This document shows positions 62,244 to 64,000 of a stretch of 64,000 nt of DNA, one piece after another (within the stretch, counting starts at the first letter, position 1; each line of letters opens with the position of its first letter). The position numbers and the translations under genes were made by a program. This DNA is from an uncultured Lachnospiraceae bacterium. GTDB lineage: Bacteria; Bacillota; Clostridia; Lachnospirales; Lachnospiraceae. Below the pieces are notes generated by a model, which had not been told where the DNA came from, searched no databases, and was given only the letters and a program-made list of their open reading frames with translations. The stretch spans positions 1 through 64,000 of the forward strand of contig CAMWTP010000006.1 of assembly GCA_947177165.1 (NCBI GenBank). The letters are read 5' to 3'.

Positions 62244-62963
62244 GTGATTCGCATAGCAGTTTGTGATGATGAGCAATCTATGTCAGACAGAATCAGTGCG
62301 ATGGTATCTGACTTCTTTCGCGGGAAGCAGTTTTCGGAACATTTTGAAATAGAAGTGACGCAGTTTTCAAGCGGAGAAGCCCTGCTGCAGTCGGACAAGA
62401 CATTCGATCTCCTGTTTCTGGACATCCAGATGAAGGGGATGGACGGAATGGAGACAGCGAGGCGGCTGCGCAGCCGCGGCTTCAAGGGTTATCTGATTTT
62501 CACAACAATATTAAAGGAAATGGTATTTCAGTCCTTTGAGGTGCAGGCGTATGATTATCTGGTCAAGCCGATTGAAGAGAAGCATTTTGAGCGGACGATG
62601 CAGCGTCTGCTTGCTTCGATGATGCAGAGTGACGCAGAGAAGAAGCTGCTTGTCCAGAAAGGGTATGACAGCAGCATTCTTTCTTTTGATGAGATTGTTT
62701 ACTGTGAGATAATTGGCAGAAAGGTCTATCTGCATCTGATTTCGTCGGAGGTGATTGACTACTACGACCGGATTGAAAATCTGGAAACAAAGCTTGGCAG
62801 CAGATTTTACAGATGCCATAGAAGCTACCTGATCAACCTGGGGTATCTGCGCGGTTACAAGAATGGAACCGCAAGGATGGAGGGCGGTGACGAGATTCCC
62901 GTATCGCGCCTGCGCAGCAAAGCGTTTTCAGAAGTGCTACTGCGTTATATGAAGAATAAATGA
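62244..62963 (+). CDS. LytTR-family response regulator
   Basis: A 239-aa regulator starting at GTG 62244 (AGAGGAGG upstream). Receiver domain: CDDEQSM, LLFLDIQMKGMDGMETARRL and YDYLVKPIEEKHFE. LytTR domain from ~140: LSFDEIVYCEIIGRKVYLHL, ENLETKLGSRFYRCHRSYLI, NLGYLRGYKNGTARM. It is followed by a GHKL kinase gene 21 bases later; together they are a second agr/VirSR-like two-component pair in the window. Confidence 0.92.
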   Translation: MIRIAVCDDEQSMSDRISAMVSDFFRGKQFSEHFEIEVTQFSSGEALLQSDKTFDLLFLDIQMKGMDGMETARRLRSRGFKGYLIFTTILKEMVFQSFEVQAYDYLVKPIEEKHFERTMQRLLASMMQSDAEKKLLVQKGYDSSILSFDEIVYCEIIGRKVYLHLISSEVIDYYDRIENLETKLGSRFYRCHRSYLINLGYLRGYKNGTARMEGGDEIPVSRLRSKAFSEVLLRYMKNK

Positions 62964-62984
62964 AGAAAAAATTCGGAGGTTTTT

Positions 62985-64000
62985 GTGGAGGGCTGTCTTG
63001 ATTTTTTTAATGAATATGTCATGGGAATGCTCCAGCTCGGTGTCGGATTTCACTACTATACGAAATTTCTGAACAAAAGAGCGGGCTTCGCACCCTGCCT
63101 GCTGTTTGTGGTCTGCGGCGCCGCTGTGATGACGATGCAGGCGGGCAGTCTGTACTCGTTCTTTGCCTATGTGCTGATGCTTGCGGCTGTTGGGATCTTC
63201 GCATACAGGGAAGAAGTGCTGATATCGATACTATATGCAATTGTGACTGGCGAGATCATGCAGCTGTGTTACGGTATCTTCAACGCGGCATTGTCCATGG
63301 TGTTTCCGCTCCTGAACTCGCTACCGCAGAAGGTGCTCAGTATTACATTTATGCTGCTGGGAAATCTGGCTGTAGCTGCAATCATTTTCTGTTATCGCAT
63401 GATTTACCGGTATTTTGTGTGCAGTGATGCGGACAGCGGAGAAAAGAGGAGTCCGTATGCGGTTCTGATATTGACACCGACGCTGCTGATATTTCTGATG
63501 AGCGCTTATATCAATTATACGGTATATGGAAATACGCTCATCACGGACGAGGATGGAAAGATATTGAATACAGACCACCGTCAGGCATTGGTGATACAGT
63601 TTTTGGGGATCATGAGTCTTTTTTGCGTGATGTATGCATACAGGAGGCTTCTGGAAAATGTGCGGTTGAGTACGCAGCTTTCCCTGCTTGCGCAGCAGGA
63701 ACATTATCTGAACCAGTATGTGGAGGAGGCGAGGGCACACTATGAGAGCACAAAAGCTTTCCGCCATGATATCAAAAACCATATCACCGTGACGCGGGAA
63801 CTCTTGCAAAATGGCAGATGGCGTCAGGCGCTTGACTATATCACCGATCTGGAGGAAGGGACAGGGGAACTGTCATTTCCATGCAGCACGGGCAATCCGG
63901 TGGTTGATATCCTGATTGGAAATAAGCTGGGAATTGCCAGAAACAGCGCAATCGATGTCCACTGCGCACTGACCCTGCCGTATCCCTGTGCGATACGCGA
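62985..64000 (+). CDS. GHKL sensor histidine kinase, partial at right edge
   Basis: GTG 62985 follows GGAGGT and opens a frame that runs off the window (338 codons visible). Hydrophobic segments fill ~15-225 (CLLFVVCGAAVMTMQAGSLY, FFAYVLMLAAVGIFAY, VLSITFMLLGNLAVAAIIFC, YAVLILTPTLLIFLMSAYIN, ALVIQFLGIMSLFCVMYAY), then the helix with the phospho-acceptor STKAFRHDIKNHITVTRELL and the start of the ATPase domain (GNPVVDILIGNKL). It is the sensor partner of the 62244 regulator. Confidence 0.88.
   Translation, partial: MEGCLDFFNEYVMGMLQLGVGFHYYTKFLNKRAGFAPCLLFVVCGAAVMTMQAGSLYSFFAYVLMLAAVGIFAYREEVLISILYAIVTGEIMQLCYGIFNAALSMVFPLLNSLPQKVLSITFMLLGNLAVAAIIFCYRMIYRYFVCSDADSGEKRSPYAVLILTPTLLIFLMSAYINYTVYGNTLITDEDGKILNTDHRQALVIQFLGIMSLFCVMYAYRRLLENVRLSTQLSLLAQQEHYLNQYVEEARAHYESTKAFRHDIKNHITVTRELLQNGRWRQALDYITDLEEGTGELSFPCSTGNPVVDILIGNKLGIARNSAIDVHCALTLPYPCAIR

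Noticed and set aside
1..64000. tRNA or rRNA genes
   Set aside because: I scanned for typical GGTTCGAATC-type TpsiC arms and rRNA blocks and saw no convincing cloverleaf; a tool-based scan could still find one.

Overview
The window looks like a chromosomal segment of an anaerobic Firmicute, most probably a Lachnospiraceae-type member of the Clostridia. This is inferred from strong AGGAGG-type ribosome binding sites, a T-box leader on a threonyl-tRNA synthetase, an FMN riboswitch on a RibU-type transporter, LytTR/GHKL two-component pairs, Rpn/PD-(D/E)XK nuclease remnants and many regulators typical of gut clostridia. It is an accessory-type region: short operons, few housekeeping genes, many truncated or frameshifted genes, and several palindromic or inverted-repeat elements. 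I see no tRNA, rRNA, CRISPR array or intact prophage.

Layout. 1-2250: tail of a coiled-coil protein, a 94-bp structured repeat, an XRE regulator broken by a MITE-like element and a decayed flavin-oxidase-like gene. 2289-4400 (-): thrS without a TGS domain, with T-box and promoter. 4541-7470: a Zn-phospholipase-C-like protein, serine hydrolase remnants, an alpha/beta hydrolase and a Uma2 remnant. 7549-8512: promoter, FMN riboswitch and ribU. 8696-9907 (-): HAD phosphatase and acetyltransferase. 10111-13714: second copy of the 94-bp repeat, an XRE regulator with a peptidase-like body, NUDIX and AraC/GyrI-like genes. 14192-18987: an ABC-2 exporter (two permeases, ATPase) with an OmpR-type two-component system. 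19027-24601: lipoprotein plus serine hydrolase operon, aminoglycoside nucleotidyltransferase-like gene and diguanylate cyclase. 24708-28793: flavoprotein, aldo/keto reductase, truncated DUF4143 ATPase and tyrosine recombinase.

29116-36711 is the most distinctive part: six consecutive same-strand genes that all encode zinc ribbons, five of them also with membrane segments. The exported parts carry YD-like repeats, cell-wall-binding-like segments or unknown domains. They look like one operon and are the best candidate for an undescribed system. It is followed convergently by an AAA-ATPase/PD-(D/E)XK gene with a 78-bp, three-hairpin palindromic element inserted in frame. 38731-43592: a toroid-like protein with a paralogue at 53952, two large palindromic elements around an orphan gene, and a LytTR/GHKL pair. 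43595-49198 is largely a graveyard (Rpn, serine recombinase, phosphoesterase, ABC fragments) with a few live genes: the 418-aa/57-aa overlapping pair, a Dabb protein and a MerR regulator. 49213-52890: a heterodimeric ABC exporter behind a promoter with the 19-bp spacer typical of MerR control. 53047-64000: FlxA-like protein, acetyltransferases, P-loop kinase, AraC-APH fusion, broken LysR beside metF, a split nuclease-like gene and a second LytTR/GHKL pair running off the end.

All assignments come from reading the sequence and from remembered family patterns; no database search was run.
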